Assembly (NCBI RefSeq): GCF_003051055.1
Contig: NZ_QAON01000003.1
Location: 186,001 to 250,000 of the forward strand
DNA: 64,000 nt
Direction of reading: 5' to 3'
Source: Agitococcus lubricus
GTDB taxonomy: Bacteria > Pseudomonadota > Gammaproteobacteria > Pseudomonadales > Moraxellaceae
Part shown: positions 24,752-34,089 of the stretch, piece by piece
Position numbering within the stretch: position 1 is the first letter of the stretch
Layout: the number at the start of each line of letters is the position of its first letter
Program-made: the position numbers and the translations under genes
The notes under the pieces: generated by a model
What the model saw: the letters and a program-made list of their open reading frames with translations, nothing else
What the model was told of the DNA's origin: nothing
The model's database searches: none

Positions 24752-25594
24752 TTAAGAACTGGGGTCGGTATTGGCTAAGGTTGTTGCCACAATGAATATG
24801 CCAACTAATAAAAGACTTTCAATCAATAGGATATGATTAAAACCACGGTCTATCCTGCCGTGTTGCTGAATAATGCCTAAACGTAAAAAACGGTTATACG
24901 CGGCTAATACTAAGGCCAGTAGCAAAAAGCCCAATTTGAGACCGAGGAGTTGACTATAGTGTGTTGTCCAGTTGCCTTGACTCCATTGCCACATACGTAT
25001 CCCGTCAGCAAAACCTGTTAAGAGAATTGCCAAGAAACAAATCAATGCCCATTCTGAGAGTTGTTGGCTAAAGTAAACAATCTGTACGTATGCTCGCGTT
25101 TGATAGTACAGATATAACCAAATCATGCCTAGCCATGTACACCCAGCCAGTAGATGAGTGGTATGAATAACAACGGCATAACTCCAGAGGCCTGCTTCGG
25201 CACTATGGCCATTGGCGGCTAAGCTATAGCTTATGATGAGACACGACAAAACCGTACAGCCTTGTCGCCATACGGCCGTCAACAAAAACTGACTCAGCAC
25301 TAAGCACAGGCTAGCCAGTAGTTTAATAACCAGTAATAGACCAATTTGTGATTTAGTGATGACCAGTATCAGGCTATCACTCAACGCTGACCATGATTGC
25401 TCTGTTAAGAGTAAACTCGTAACAGCGAGGTCGATGACCATGGTCGATAGTAACAGGACACAGCTGGCCTTGAGCAGATTGCGTTGATAGTCAATATGGC
25501 ATAAAAAAAGAAAAGCATGGCCAAACACAAATGCCAGTAATATCAAGCTGACGACGTGATTCAGTTGTGCTAACAGAGGCAACGACTCAGTCAC
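24752..25594 (-). CDS. copD: CopD-like copper-handling membrane protein
   Basis: About 280 residues with eight hydrophobic segments. Start taken as GTG 25594, because it overlaps the copC stop in the arrangement GTGACTGA; a longer frame begins at 25639. The sequence has CopD/YcnJ features such as HTTHLLAGCTWLGMIWLYLYY and conserved His in helices. CopD proteins move copper across the inner membrane, usually with CopC in the periplasm. The gene is directly coupled to copC. The class II aldolase gene follows after 17 bp. Confidence 0.85.
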   Translation of the reverse strand: MTESLPLLAQLNHVVSLILLAFVFGHAFLFLCHIDYQRNLLKASCVLLLSTMVIDLAVTSLLLTEQSWSALSDSLILVITKSQIGLLLVIKLLASLCLVLSQFLLTAVWRQGCTVLSCLIISYSLAANGHSAEAGLWSYAVVIHTTHLLAGCTWLGMIWLYLYYQTRAYVQIVYFSQQLSEWALICFLAILLTGFADGIRMWQWSQGNWTTHYSQLLGLKLGFLLLALVLAAYNRFLRLGIIQQHGRIDRGFNHILLIESLLLVGIFIVATTLANTDPSS

Positions 25595-25940
25595 GCGGTT
25601 TGACCGTAAAGGAATAACTGCTTTTAACCCGATGACCATCTTGAGAAACGACTGACCATTTCACCAAATATTCTCCAGCGGCTAACGGTGGCAGGGGAAT
25701 GCTGAGGGTATTGGCAGGCTCTGACACAAACACAGGTTTAGCTAAGGGGATTTCTTTCTGCTGGGCATTAAATAAATGTATATGACAAAATGCAGGTTCG
25801 AGGGCTTCGTTAAAGCTCAGTGTGAGTTGAGTAGGGGCATTAACGGTGGCTTTGGCGGCTGGGCTTTGGCTTAAAAGTTTGGTGTGTGCTAAGCCAAATT
25901 GACTCAGCACCAGTAATCCTAAACACAATAAAAAACGCAC
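25587..25940 (-). CDS. copC: CopC-family periplasmic copper-binding protein
   Basis: A 117-residue protein beginning with GTG 25940 (GGAG upstream). The signal peptide ends at A18, leaving His19 as the mature N-terminus (LAHTKLLSQSP), which with the later D and H of SQDGHRVKSSY forms the Cu(II) site known for CopC. The fold is the usual all-beta CopC domain. No Met-rich Cu(I) segment is seen. It is translationally coupled to copD and is probably induced with it. Confidence 0.92.
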   Translation of the reverse strand: MRFLLCLGLLVLSQFGLAHTKLLSQSPAAKATVNAPTQLTLSFNEALEPAFCHIHLFNAQQKEIPLAKPVFVSEPANTLSIPLPPLAAGEYLVKWSVVSQDGHRVKSSYSFTVKPRD

Positions 25941-25975
25941 AGTAAGACTCCAAATAACAAAGTAACAGGTGACGG

Positions 25976-27856
25976 CTAACGCCAGTCACCACGTAAGGTT
26001 TGTACACGACTTTGGAGCAGCTCAGGTGTCACGTCAGTTGGCATGACAGCATTCCCTACATGAACCTCAACGGGCGAGCGTAGACGACGAGGCAGTTTAC
26101 TAAACGCGGCACCGTCTTTGCGGCTACTGATGCTGCCCCACATTCCGCGTAAAGCGATTGGAATAACGGGTACAGGTGTCGTTTCAATCATGCGCATAAT
26201 ACCATTTTTGAAAGGATACATCTCGCCATTGTCGGTAATTCGTCCTTCGGGAAATATACACACAATTTCGCCATCTTTAAGTGCTTGGGCAATATCGGCA
26301 TAGGCTTGCTCTAAAAGAGCGGGGTCTTCTTTGGCAGGGGCAATAGGAATCGCTTTGGCTGTTCTAAAAATAAAACTCAGGATGGGTGTTTTGAAAATGG
26401 TGTGATACATCACAAAGCGGGGTGGCCGCCGAATAGCTGCCGACAGAATTAACGCATCATAAAAACTGACGTGATTACACACTAAAATACATGCGCCCTC
26501 ATCGGGAATATGCTGCAAGTTGGTCTTTTTAATCTTGTAAAATAAACTTAAAAATATCCATACCAAAAAGCGCATAAAAAATTCGGGGACAACACTATAA
26601 ATATATAGTGAAACAATCGCACTTAAAATTGCAGTAGTCAGGAATAAATCTGAAATCGTGAATTTCAATAGGCTTAATAAAATAACTGCCATAAGGGCAG
26701 AACACACCATAAAAAAGGCATTAATAATATTATTGCCCGCAATGGTACGGGCGCGATGACTGGCTTCTGAGCGTGTTTGTACAAGGGCATATAAGGGGAC
26801 AATATAAAAACCACCAAATAAGCCAATACCAAATAAATCAAAAATAACCCGATAATGAATGGGGTTATCAATAAATACCCAAAATGTGCTGGTAGCCTCA
26901 GGTTGTAAGCCATGAGTAGCAAAATATAAATCGACGCCAAAACAGGTTAAACCAATAGAGCCAAACGGAACTAAACCCAATTCTACCCGCTTGTCAGAGA
27001 GTTTTTCACACAATAAGGAGCCAATACCAATGCCGACCGAAAAAATCGTCAATAAAAAGGTGACGACATGTTCATCACCCCCTAAGACTTGTTTGGTATA
27101 GCTTGGAATTTGCGTTAAAAAAGTTGCACCATAAAACCAAAACCAAGAAATCCCCAAAATAGACAGTAATACCGTACGATTTTGGCGAATAAACTGAATA
27201 TTACGCCATGTTTCCGTTATCGGATTCCAGTTAATTTTCAGGTCTTTATTGGCCGATTCAGCGCGTGGAATCTGCCAACTCGACAAAAAACCCAGTGCCG
27301 CAATCGCTAATACCGTCCATGAAACCAATTCACGGCCATCGGGTTTAATCGCAATTAAAAAGCCACCTAACATAGAGCCTAATAAAATAGCCAGTGATGT
27401 GCCTGTTTCTACTAAGGCATTACCACCAACTAATTCATTTTTGGTGAGTGTTTGCGGTAAAATGGCATATTTAATCGGGCCAAATGCGGTTGAATGTGTG
27501 CCCATTAAAAATAACGCTAACAACAGTAACGCTAACTGCTGGAAATGAAAACCAATCGCGGCAATCAACATAATGGCAATTTCGCAGCCTTTAATAATTT
27601 TTATCAGAAATGTTTTTTCGTATTTATCGGCTAATTGGCCTGCGGTTGCTGAAAATAAGAAAAAAGGTAAAATAAATAAACCAGCACACAAATTAGTTAA
27701 AATGGTTGGGTTGAGTGTGGTCATGGTGGCAGCATTAAATGCTAATAAAATAATCAGACTTTGCTTAAAGACGTTATCATTAAATGCCCCTAAGAATTGT
27801 GTACAAAAAAAAGGTAAAAATCGTTTCGTTTTTAATAAATCAAATTGATTATGCAT
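25976..27856 (-). CDS. LplT-like lysophospholipid transporter fused to PlsC-type acyltransferase
   Basis: The 626-residue protein joins two parts. Residues 1 to about 420 form a 12-helix MFS-type transporter like LplT (LGAFNDNVFKQSLIILLAF at the start). Residues from about 430 form a PlsC acyltransferase domain with NHVSFYD (HX4D) and FPEGR. In E. coli, LplT brings lysophospholipids in and Aas re-acylates them using an extra AMP-binding domain, which is missing here. The fusion should remodel membrane phospholipids. No coupling to copC is obvious; the gene is divergent from tamA. Confidence 0.92.
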   Translation of the reverse strand: MHNQFDLLKTKRFLPFFCTQFLGAFNDNVFKQSLIILLAFNAATMTTLNPTILTNLCAGLFILPFFLFSATAGQLADKYEKTFLIKIIKGCEIAIMLIAAIGFHFQQLALLLLALFLMGTHSTAFGPIKYAILPQTLTKNELVGGNALVETGTSLAILLGSMLGGFLIAIKPDGRELVSWTVLAIAALGFLSSWQIPRAESANKDLKINWNPITETWRNIQFIRQNRTVLLSILGISWFWFYGATFLTQIPSYTKQVLGGDEHVVTFLLTIFSVGIGIGSLLCEKLSDKRVELGLVPFGSIGLTCFGVDLYFATHGLQPEATSTFWVFIDNPIHYRVIFDLFGIGLFGGFYIVPLYALVQTRSEASHRARTIAGNNIINAFFMVCSALMAVILLSLLKFTISDLFLTTAILSAIVSLYIYSVVPEFFMRFLVWIFLSLFYKIKKTNLQHIPDEGACILVCNHVSFYDALILSAAIRRPPRFVMYHTIFKTPILSFIFRTAKAIPIAPAKEDPALLEQAYADIAQALKDGEIVCIFPEGRITDNGEMYPFKNGIMRMIETTPVPVIPIALRGMWGSISSRKDGAAFSKLPRRLRSPVEVHVGNAVMPTDVTPELLQSRVQTLRGDWR

Positions 27857-28041
27857 GGCATCCGCTCTTATTTAACGCTATGTTCCCCATGGCGTGTACT
27901 GTGGCTGTAACGAAGGCATCACGAGTCCTTGTCTCAAGAGGCTAACATTTCACAGGCTTTTTGTAACTAGCTGCGTCCAAGATGACTTTATTTTGTCAAA
28001 AAATCGTTATCATTTGACGCTTGTTATGTGTGAGTGGCTAT

Positions 28042-29832
28042 ATGCGTGTTGTTGCCCTTTGTTTGCTCTTGAGTATGACCTGTAATCAGCCTGTATTGGC
28101 CAAAGAGGACTCAGAGAAAGGATTATTGGAGACCTATGTCGCCAAAATTACCAAAAAAGAGGGGGCTAAAATTGACCTACAAATTGTAGGGGTAAATGCC
28201 GATATCAAAGCCAATATAGAGTCTTACGTTGGCGAGTTAAGCGAAGATGACCTCAAAAATTGGCGCGAAACCGTCAGTCGACTCAGAAAATCGACCCGTG
28301 ACGCCTTAGAGTCCGTGGGCTATTATAAGCCAGATTTAGAGTTTAGCCGTCAAAATCAGCAAGTTGTTATCACGGTTAAGTTGAACGAGCCTGTTATTAT
28401 CGAAAAAATCAACTTGAATTATCAGGGGGATGCCAGTAATGACATTGCATTTACGGCATTAAGAGAAACCTTACCCATCAAAGAGCAACAAATTTTACAT
28501 CACGGTAAATATGAAGCCAGTAAAGCACAAATTCAAAATATGGCCTTAGAGCGTGGTTATTTTGATGCTAAATGGCAAAACCATGAGGTCATCGTCACTC
28601 AGCCAACCCAAGTGGCAACCATTAATCTGAATTATGACAGTGGCGTGCGTTACCGTTTTGGTACGGTGAGTTTTCATCAACCGCAAAAAACAGAACTTCC
28701 TTTAGAGCAGTCCTTATTAGAAAAATTAGTACCGTTCAACGAGGGCGACGCCTATGAAGCCGATAAAATTATTAAGTTTAATAAAACCTTGTTAGATAGT
28801 CGCTATTTTAATGATGTACGGGTACGCGCTAATCCAGAATTGGCGTTAGACCAAGAAGTCCCGATTGATGTGACCTTAGTCGTCGATAGACCGAATCAAT
28901 TGGATGTCGGTGCGGGTTATGCAACCGATATTGGTGCGCGTTTGAGTTTTGCTTGGCGACGTTCGCTACTCAACGAGCAAGGGCATAGCATAGAAACCAC
29001 CAGCGAAATTTCACAAGTCCGTCAGTCGATTGATTTTAAGTATGGCATTCCGTGGTCACACCCTGTCAACGACACCCTACAACTGATTGCGGGGGTAAAA
29101 CGAGAGGATATTGACGATGGTACGATTACCAATAATGCGATTTTAGGGGTAGAGCGCCAACGTAAACGTGAGAGCGGTTGGCAAACCAATGAGTCTATTC
29201 GCTGGAGTCGAGAGTCTTTTCGCAAAGATAATGGCGAGTCGGGGCAGAGCGATTTACTATTACCTGGTTATAGTATTAGTCGTGTCCGCACGAAGGGCAG
29301 TAGCACTGACCCCACCAGTGGCGACCGTCAATATTATCAAGTGGAGTTTGCTTCACCCGATTTGTTGTCAGATGCAGACTTATTAGCCTTGCGTGCTGGT
29401 TGGCGCATGTTGCGTACCTATTTTGACCGTCATCAATTGGGCTTGCGTGCCGATATCGGTTCTATATTAAGTGCCGACTTTGACAGCGTCCCCTTAAATA
29501 TGCGTTTTTATGCAGGCGGCGACCAAAGTGTACGTGGTTATGACTATAAAAGTTTATCGCCGCGTGATGAAACAAATACCGTCGTGGGTGCCAGTAATTT
29601 AGTGTCACTGAGTAGCGAATACACCTTCAAGCTAACCAGCAAGTGGCGGGTGGCGACCTTTGTCGATATGGGCAATGCCTTTGATGCGCTGAGTGCAGGC
29701 TTAAAAACAGGGACAGGCTTAGGTGTGCGCTGGATTTCACCCGTAGGGCCTGTGCGTCTTGATTTGGCATGGGGCATCTCAGAAGCCAATCCCACGCCGC
29801 GTATTCATTTTTTTATGGGACCTGCGTTGTAA
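28042..29832 (+). CDS. tamA: Autotransporter assembly protein TamA
   Basis: About 596 residues from ATG 28042 with a signal peptide (VVALCLLLSMTCNQPVLA). Three POTRA domains (about 35-270) precede a C-terminal Omp85 barrel with the typical VRGYDYKSLSP lid motif and the terminal strand PRIHFFMGPAL. It sits immediately upstream of tamB (0-bp gap), the standard TAM pair that helps insert outer-membrane proteins and move lipids. A GTG 12 bp upstream is a possible alternative start. Confidence 0.95.
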   Translation: MRVVALCLLLSMTCNQPVLAKEDSEKGLLETYVAKITKKEGAKIDLQIVGVNADIKANIESYVGELSEDDLKNWRETVSRLRKSTRDALESVGYYKPDLEFSRQNQQVVITVKLNEPVIIEKINLNYQGDASNDIAFTALRETLPIKEQQILHHGKYEASKAQIQNMALERGYFDAKWQNHEVIVTQPTQVATINLNYDSGVRYRFGTVSFHQPQKTELPLEQSLLEKLVPFNEGDAYEADKIIKFNKTLLDSRYFNDVRVRANPELALDQEVPIDVTLVVDRPNQLDVGAGYATDIGARLSFAWRRSLLNEQGHSIETTSEISQVRQSIDFKYGIPWSHPVNDTLQLIAGVKREDIDDGTITNNAILGVERQRKRESGWQTNESIRWSRESFRKDNGESGQSDLLLPGYSISRVRTKGSSTDPTSGDRQYYQVEFASPDLLSDADLLALRAGWRMLRTYFDRHQLGLRADIGSILSADFDSVPLNMRFYAGGDQSVRGYDYKSLSPRDETNTVVGASNLVSLSSEYTFKLTSKWRVATFVDMGNAFDALSAGLKTGTGLGVRWISPVGPVRLDLAWGISEANPTPRIHFFMGPAL

Positions 29833-32800
29833 ATGATGACACGCTTACGCCACGCGCTCAAAACTATCGCCAAATTTTGTTGGCGTTTGCATGGCCATTT
29901 GTGGGTGGTCGTGGCGATTTTGCTACTTGTTATCTCGATGAGTGTGTGGCGGCTGGCTCATTCCGAGTCGGGCAGTCGTTGGTTACTCGAACAGTTGGTC
30001 GCCAAACAAAAGTTGGTTAAATTGCAGTGGGTTAGCGGTAGTTTAGCCAATGGGTTGGTGCTGAAAGATTTTCGCTTTACGGGTAAAACCTTCTATTTAC
30101 ATGCCGATAATTTGCGCTTACATATTTCATGGGCTGGGTTACTGACAGGTCATCTGTTTGTCGACTACTTATATGGCGATGGTGTGCGTTTAGTGATGAT
30201 CGCACCACCCAACTCGCAACGGACTAAACTCAAACATATTCGCTTACCGTTTCATTTGCAATTGGCACACGGAGTGTTAACAAACGCACAGATTGATAAA
30301 CGTGGTGTCATCACCCCCATTCAACGGTTGGAGCTGGTGAATAGTCAATGGCAAGGGACACAATTGGATATCGGCTTTGCCGTATTTCAGCATCCCAAAT
30401 TATCTACTCAGCTACACGGTAAACTGGCGTTCACAGGGGATTATCCGTTACAGGCAACAGGCAAATTACAACTCGGTTTTTGGCAACAACAACGGCTGAA
30501 ACCCTTATCTGTGACCCTAGGTGGCGATTTAGGCCGTTTAGCGGTGCATCTGACAACCGATGCTAATGACATACCGATAGCAGTAGATGGTACCTTACAA
30601 GTGATTGAACCTGCGCTAGGCTATCAAGCGACAGTGCGCTGGGGAAAATTACAAGTACCGTGGTTAGCAGAGCAGCAATTCCAAAGTCGTTATGGCCAAT
30701 TAGTATTACAGGGTAATAAACAAGGTTTACAAGCCCGTATTACAACCGATTTAAGTGCTAAACAGTTACCGCGTGGTGATTATCGTGCGGTGATAGAAAC
30801 CGACTGGCATCATCTCCGTTTATTACCATTGCAAGCCCGCACCACCTTAGGCGGTGTATTGTCATTAACGGGGCAAGTTTCATGGCAGCCAGAACTCAAA
30901 TGGGACATTAATAGTCAATGGTTAAATGTAGACTTGGCTAAAAAGTGGCCACTGCTCAAGCCCTATTTACCCGCTTTAACAGGGCAACTCCGTACCGAAG
31001 GACATAGCTCGGCTCAAGCATCTGCACTAAATTTACAAGCACAATGGCAATCACAAGAACGTTGGCAAGCCAACTTAGTGAGTCAAGGCCGTTTTTGGCA
31101 TTGGCAGCAAAATCAACAATTGGATTTTTCTTGGCAACAACTCAAACGACAGCTTCCCGCAATTGGCCTGTTAGAAGCGCGAGAGGGCAAACTACACTAT
31201 CAGGGGACGCCAACGTCCTATCAACTCGCGGTAGATAGTGAGTTTGCAACGCCAAAAACGCCCTTAGGTCAGTGGCAACTCAGCGCGCAGGGCAAAACCC
31301 AACAGTTGACTATTGAAAAACTGGCTTATACAGGCGTGATGGGGCAGCTTAATACGAACGGATATGTGAATTGGGCGGCAGGTCTAACATGGCAAGCCGA
31401 TGTGCAGATGCAGGACTTCAACATCAGTACATGGCTGCCAGCGCAATACCCCGCACAGGTGTCTGGCTATAGTCAAACGACTGGGCATTGGTCTGCACAA
31501 AAGCGCGATTTACAATTAGCGAATACCGAATTAACGGGTACGCTTAAGGGCTTAGCGTTTCGTTTGGTTGGCGATAGTCAATACACCTTATTAACCAATC
31601 AACGGCTACCCGAAGCTGACGTCCAACAATTAGCCCTGCAATGGGGTGATAATCAAATACGTTTAGATGGTCATCTGGGACAACAATGGGATTTAACCGC
31701 CGACAGTCAATTGGCTAATTTAGCACAGCTCGATGAGCGACTTGCAGGGCAACTATCAGGTGTTGTGGTATTACAAGGTGACCAACACAGCCCCAATATC
31801 ACTCTTAACTTGTGGGCAGACAATCTAAAAGCAGGCAGTTTGGCCGCTAAATCCCTCAGCGTGAGTGGAACCTTGCCTGCCTTAGGTGAGCAAGTAGGCT
31901 TTTTACAGATAACAGCCCGTGATTTAGAAGCCGCTAATCGGGTGATTCCTGATTTGGGTATCATCATCGAAGGCACGCGCTCAGCACATCATCTCACATG
32001 GCAAGTATTGGCCGAGCCTGTGATTGCCGAAGGCACTTTAGCGGGTGGTTTAGACAGTCAGTTTAATTGGCAAGGGGTGAGTGACTCTAGTACGGTTAAA
32101 GTGGGCGAGTTTTTATGGGAGCTTAGCCAACCTTTTGCGACTGTATGGACACAAACTGATAAACAGCTCAGTCTTGCAGCCCATTGTTGGCAAGCTGAAC
32201 AGGCCTCCTTGTGTAATCAAGACACCTTGATAGCCAGCCCCAGTCAGATAGAGGCTAAATTAAAGCTAGATGGACTAGAGATTAGTCGTCTACATGCCTT
32301 ATTCCCTGAAGGCTTAGCATGGCAAGGCACGTTGGCAGGGCAAGCCGCATTAGATTGGCGGCCAAATCAAGCCCCTAAACTGGCTATGGAGTTAGTCACT
32401 AATAATGGTGCGCTAGGGCTAGCCCGTGAAGATGAAGACCCTCTCACCTTACCGTATCATCAATTAAAACTCGCTGCACAAAGTCAAGACGATGCCAGCA
32501 TCAAATTCCGTTTTGATATGCAAGCACCCAACATGGGTCAGGGCTATGTGGAAGCACGTATTAACCCCGATGAAAAACCCTATCAAATCAACGGTGCGAT
32601 GGTGTTGGAGCAAGTCAACTTAGCCATATTAAAACCCTTTATGCCCGCGATGAGCCATTTGGCAGGTGAAATGAATCTGGCAGGTGGTCTGAGTGGCCCC
32701 ATCACAGGCCCTGATTTTTATGGTGAATTTAGTCTTAAAGAGGGGGAAATGACCGCTAAAAATGCTCCCATCGACCTGACAAAAACACAAGTGACCGCCA

Positions 32801-33876
32801 GTATTCGCGGTAAAGAGGCGACTATTATTGGTCAGCTTAACAGTGGCGAAGGGGTAGCTACGCTTAAAGGGAGTTTAGATTGGCAACAAGAACCCCATCT
32901 CAAATTGGCCTTTAATGGGGATAAACTGGAGTTAAAACAAAAACCATTATTTAGGGCGGAGTTAAGTCCGCAACTGGATATTATGGTCAAGCCCTATTAT
33001 GTCGATATCAAAGGTACAGCCAAAGTCGAGAATGCTTTGCTCAGGCCACAAACCTTGTCCGATAAAGCCATTCCACTCTCCGCAGATGTCAGAGTCATCG
33101 ATTTAGATGCCAAAGACCGTATCAAAATTGCGAAAGCCATGCGTCAGTGGGATATTAATGCCGATATTGAACTGTTGTTAGCCGACAATGTCTTATTTCA
33201 AGGTTTTGGTTTAACCAGCAAATTGACAGGTAATCTAAAACTACAACAGCAAAAACAACGTGGCATGCAGGCGATTGGTGAAATTCAACTAGATAAAGAA
33301 GCCAAATACGAAGCCTATGGCCAAAAACTGGCGATTCGTCGTGGACAAATTTTATTTGCAGGTTCTATGGCGCAACCTGCACTAGATATTGAGGCGGTTA
33401 AAGAAGTCGATAGTAAAGTGGTCGGTGTACGTGTGGATGGCCGTGCGAATGCGCCTACCTTAACCTTATTTGCAGATACCGCCATGACCCAAGACGAAAT
33501 GTTGGGTTATTTATTATTAGGACGACCACTGTATCAAGACGGGCAATTAAATACCACCAGTACAGGCAATGACAGTGCGTTATTAACGTCTGCGGCTTTA
33601 AGTTTAGGTATTAAAGGCGGACAAGGCTTGGCCAATGATATTGGCAATGCCTTTGGTGTGAAAGATGTCACCTTAGATGCTGAAGGTTCAGGCGATGATA
33701 CACGTTTTACCGTGTCGGGCTATTTAAGCCCACGGTTGTATTTACGTTATGGCGTGGGCGTATTTACGCCTGTCAACAAAGTGACCTTACGTTATAAGCT
33801 CAATCAAAGTTTATATTTAGAAGCAGTTTCTTCCCTCGAAAGTGCGCTGGATTTATTTTACAATTTCAAGTTTTAG
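29833..33876 (+). CDS. tamB: Translocation and assembly module subunit TamB
   Basis: The 1347-residue protein has one N-terminal membrane anchor (LWVVVAILLLVISMSVW) and a long periplasmic beta-rich body ending in a DUF490/TamB C-terminal domain (DEMLGYLLLGRPL...YRLYLRYGVGVFTPVNKVTLRYKL-like region). TamB proteins form a hydrophobic groove between the membranes and work with TamA. Length is within the family range (about 1250-1400). The gene starts directly after tamA's stop; ATG 29836 is equally possible. Confidence 0.95.
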   Translation: MMTRLRHALKTIAKFCWRLHGHLWVVVAILLLVISMSVWRLAHSESGSRWLLEQLVAKQKLVKLQWVSGSLANGLVLKDFRFTGKTFYLHADNLRLHISWAGLLTGHLFVDYLYGDGVRLVMIAPPNSQRTKLKHIRLPFHLQLAHGVLTNAQIDKRGVITPIQRLELVNSQWQGTQLDIGFAVFQHPKLSTQLHGKLAFTGDYPLQATGKLQLGFWQQQRLKPLSVTLGGDLGRLAVHLTTDANDIPIAVDGTLQVIEPALGYQATVRWGKLQVPWLAEQQFQSRYGQLVLQGNKQGLQARITTDLSAKQLPRGDYRAVIETDWHHLRLLPLQARTTLGGVLSLTGQVSWQPELKWDINSQWLNVDLAKKWPLLKPYLPALTGQLRTEGHSSAQASALNLQAQWQSQERWQANLVSQGRFWHWQQNQQLDFSWQQLKRQLPAIGLLEAREGKLHYQGTPTSYQLAVDSEFATPKTPLGQWQLSAQGKTQQLTIEKLAYTGVMGQLNTNGYVNWAAGLTWQADVQMQDFNISTWLPAQYPAQVSGYSQTTGHWSAQKRDLQLANTELTGTLKGLAFRLVGDSQYTLLTNQRLPEADVQQLALQWGDNQIRLDGHLGQQWDLTADSQLANLAQLDERLAGQLSGVVVLQGDQHSPNITLNLWADNLKAGSLAAKSLSVSGTLPALGEQVGFLQITARDLEAANRVIPDLGIIIEGTRSAHHLTWQVLAEPVIAEGTLAGGLDSQFNWQGVSDSSTVKVGEFLWELSQPFATVWTQTDKQLSLAAHCWQAEQASLCNQDTLIASPSQIEAKLKLDGLEISRLHALFPEGLAWQGTLAGQAALDWRPNQAPKLAMELVTNNGALGLAREDEDPLTLPYHQLKLAAQSQDDASIKFRFDMQAPNMGQGYVEARINPDEKPYQINGAMVLEQVNLAILKPFMPAMSHLAGEMNLAGGLSGPITGPDFYGEFSLKEGEMTAKNAPIDLTKTQVTASIRGKEATIIGQLNSGEGVATLKGSLDWQQEPHLKLAFNGDKLELKQKPLFRAELSPQLDIMVKPYYVDIKGTAKVENALLRPQTLSDKAIPLSADVRVIDLDAKDRIKIAKAMRQWDINADIELLLADNVLFQGFGLTSKLTGNLKLQQQKQRGMQAIGEIQLDKEAKYEAYGQKLAIRRGQILFAGSMAQPALDIEAVKEVDSKVVGVRVDGRANAPTLTLFADTAMTQDEMLGYLLLGRPLYQDGQLNTTSTGNDSALLTSAALSLGIKGGQGLANDIGNAFGVKDVTLDAEGSGDDTRFTVSGYLSPRLYLRYGVGVFTPVNKVTLRYKLNQSLYLEAVSSLESALDLFYNFKF

Positions 33877-33992
33877 ATTTTGCAGACCTCATCAGTTTTC
33901 GTGTGTTTGCTTACTAAATCCTAGTGTTTACGATGACTTATCCTCGTCGATATAAACATTTTTTCAGCAAGCTCAGTCAGATTCAACACATG

Positions 33993-34048
33993 AGGGGCTG
34001 TTGACGTTGTGCGTGTGCAACCACCATCAAAACGTCAACAGACCCTAG
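33993..34048. repeat. Small inverted-repeat element (GGGGCTGTTGACGTT ends)
   Basis: Arms AGGGGCTGTTGACGTT (33993-34008) and AACGTCAACAGACCCT (34031-34046) pair over about 15 bp with one mismatch around a 22-nt centre. Single arms occur at 4181-4196 and 8111-8125. This looks like a miniature repeat element or a pair of transposon-like ends, but no transposase is nearby and no target duplication is evident. Confidence 0.65.
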
Positions 34049-34089
34049 TAAACGCGAAGTCTTGTCATTAGTTTTTGATAGGTGAACGG

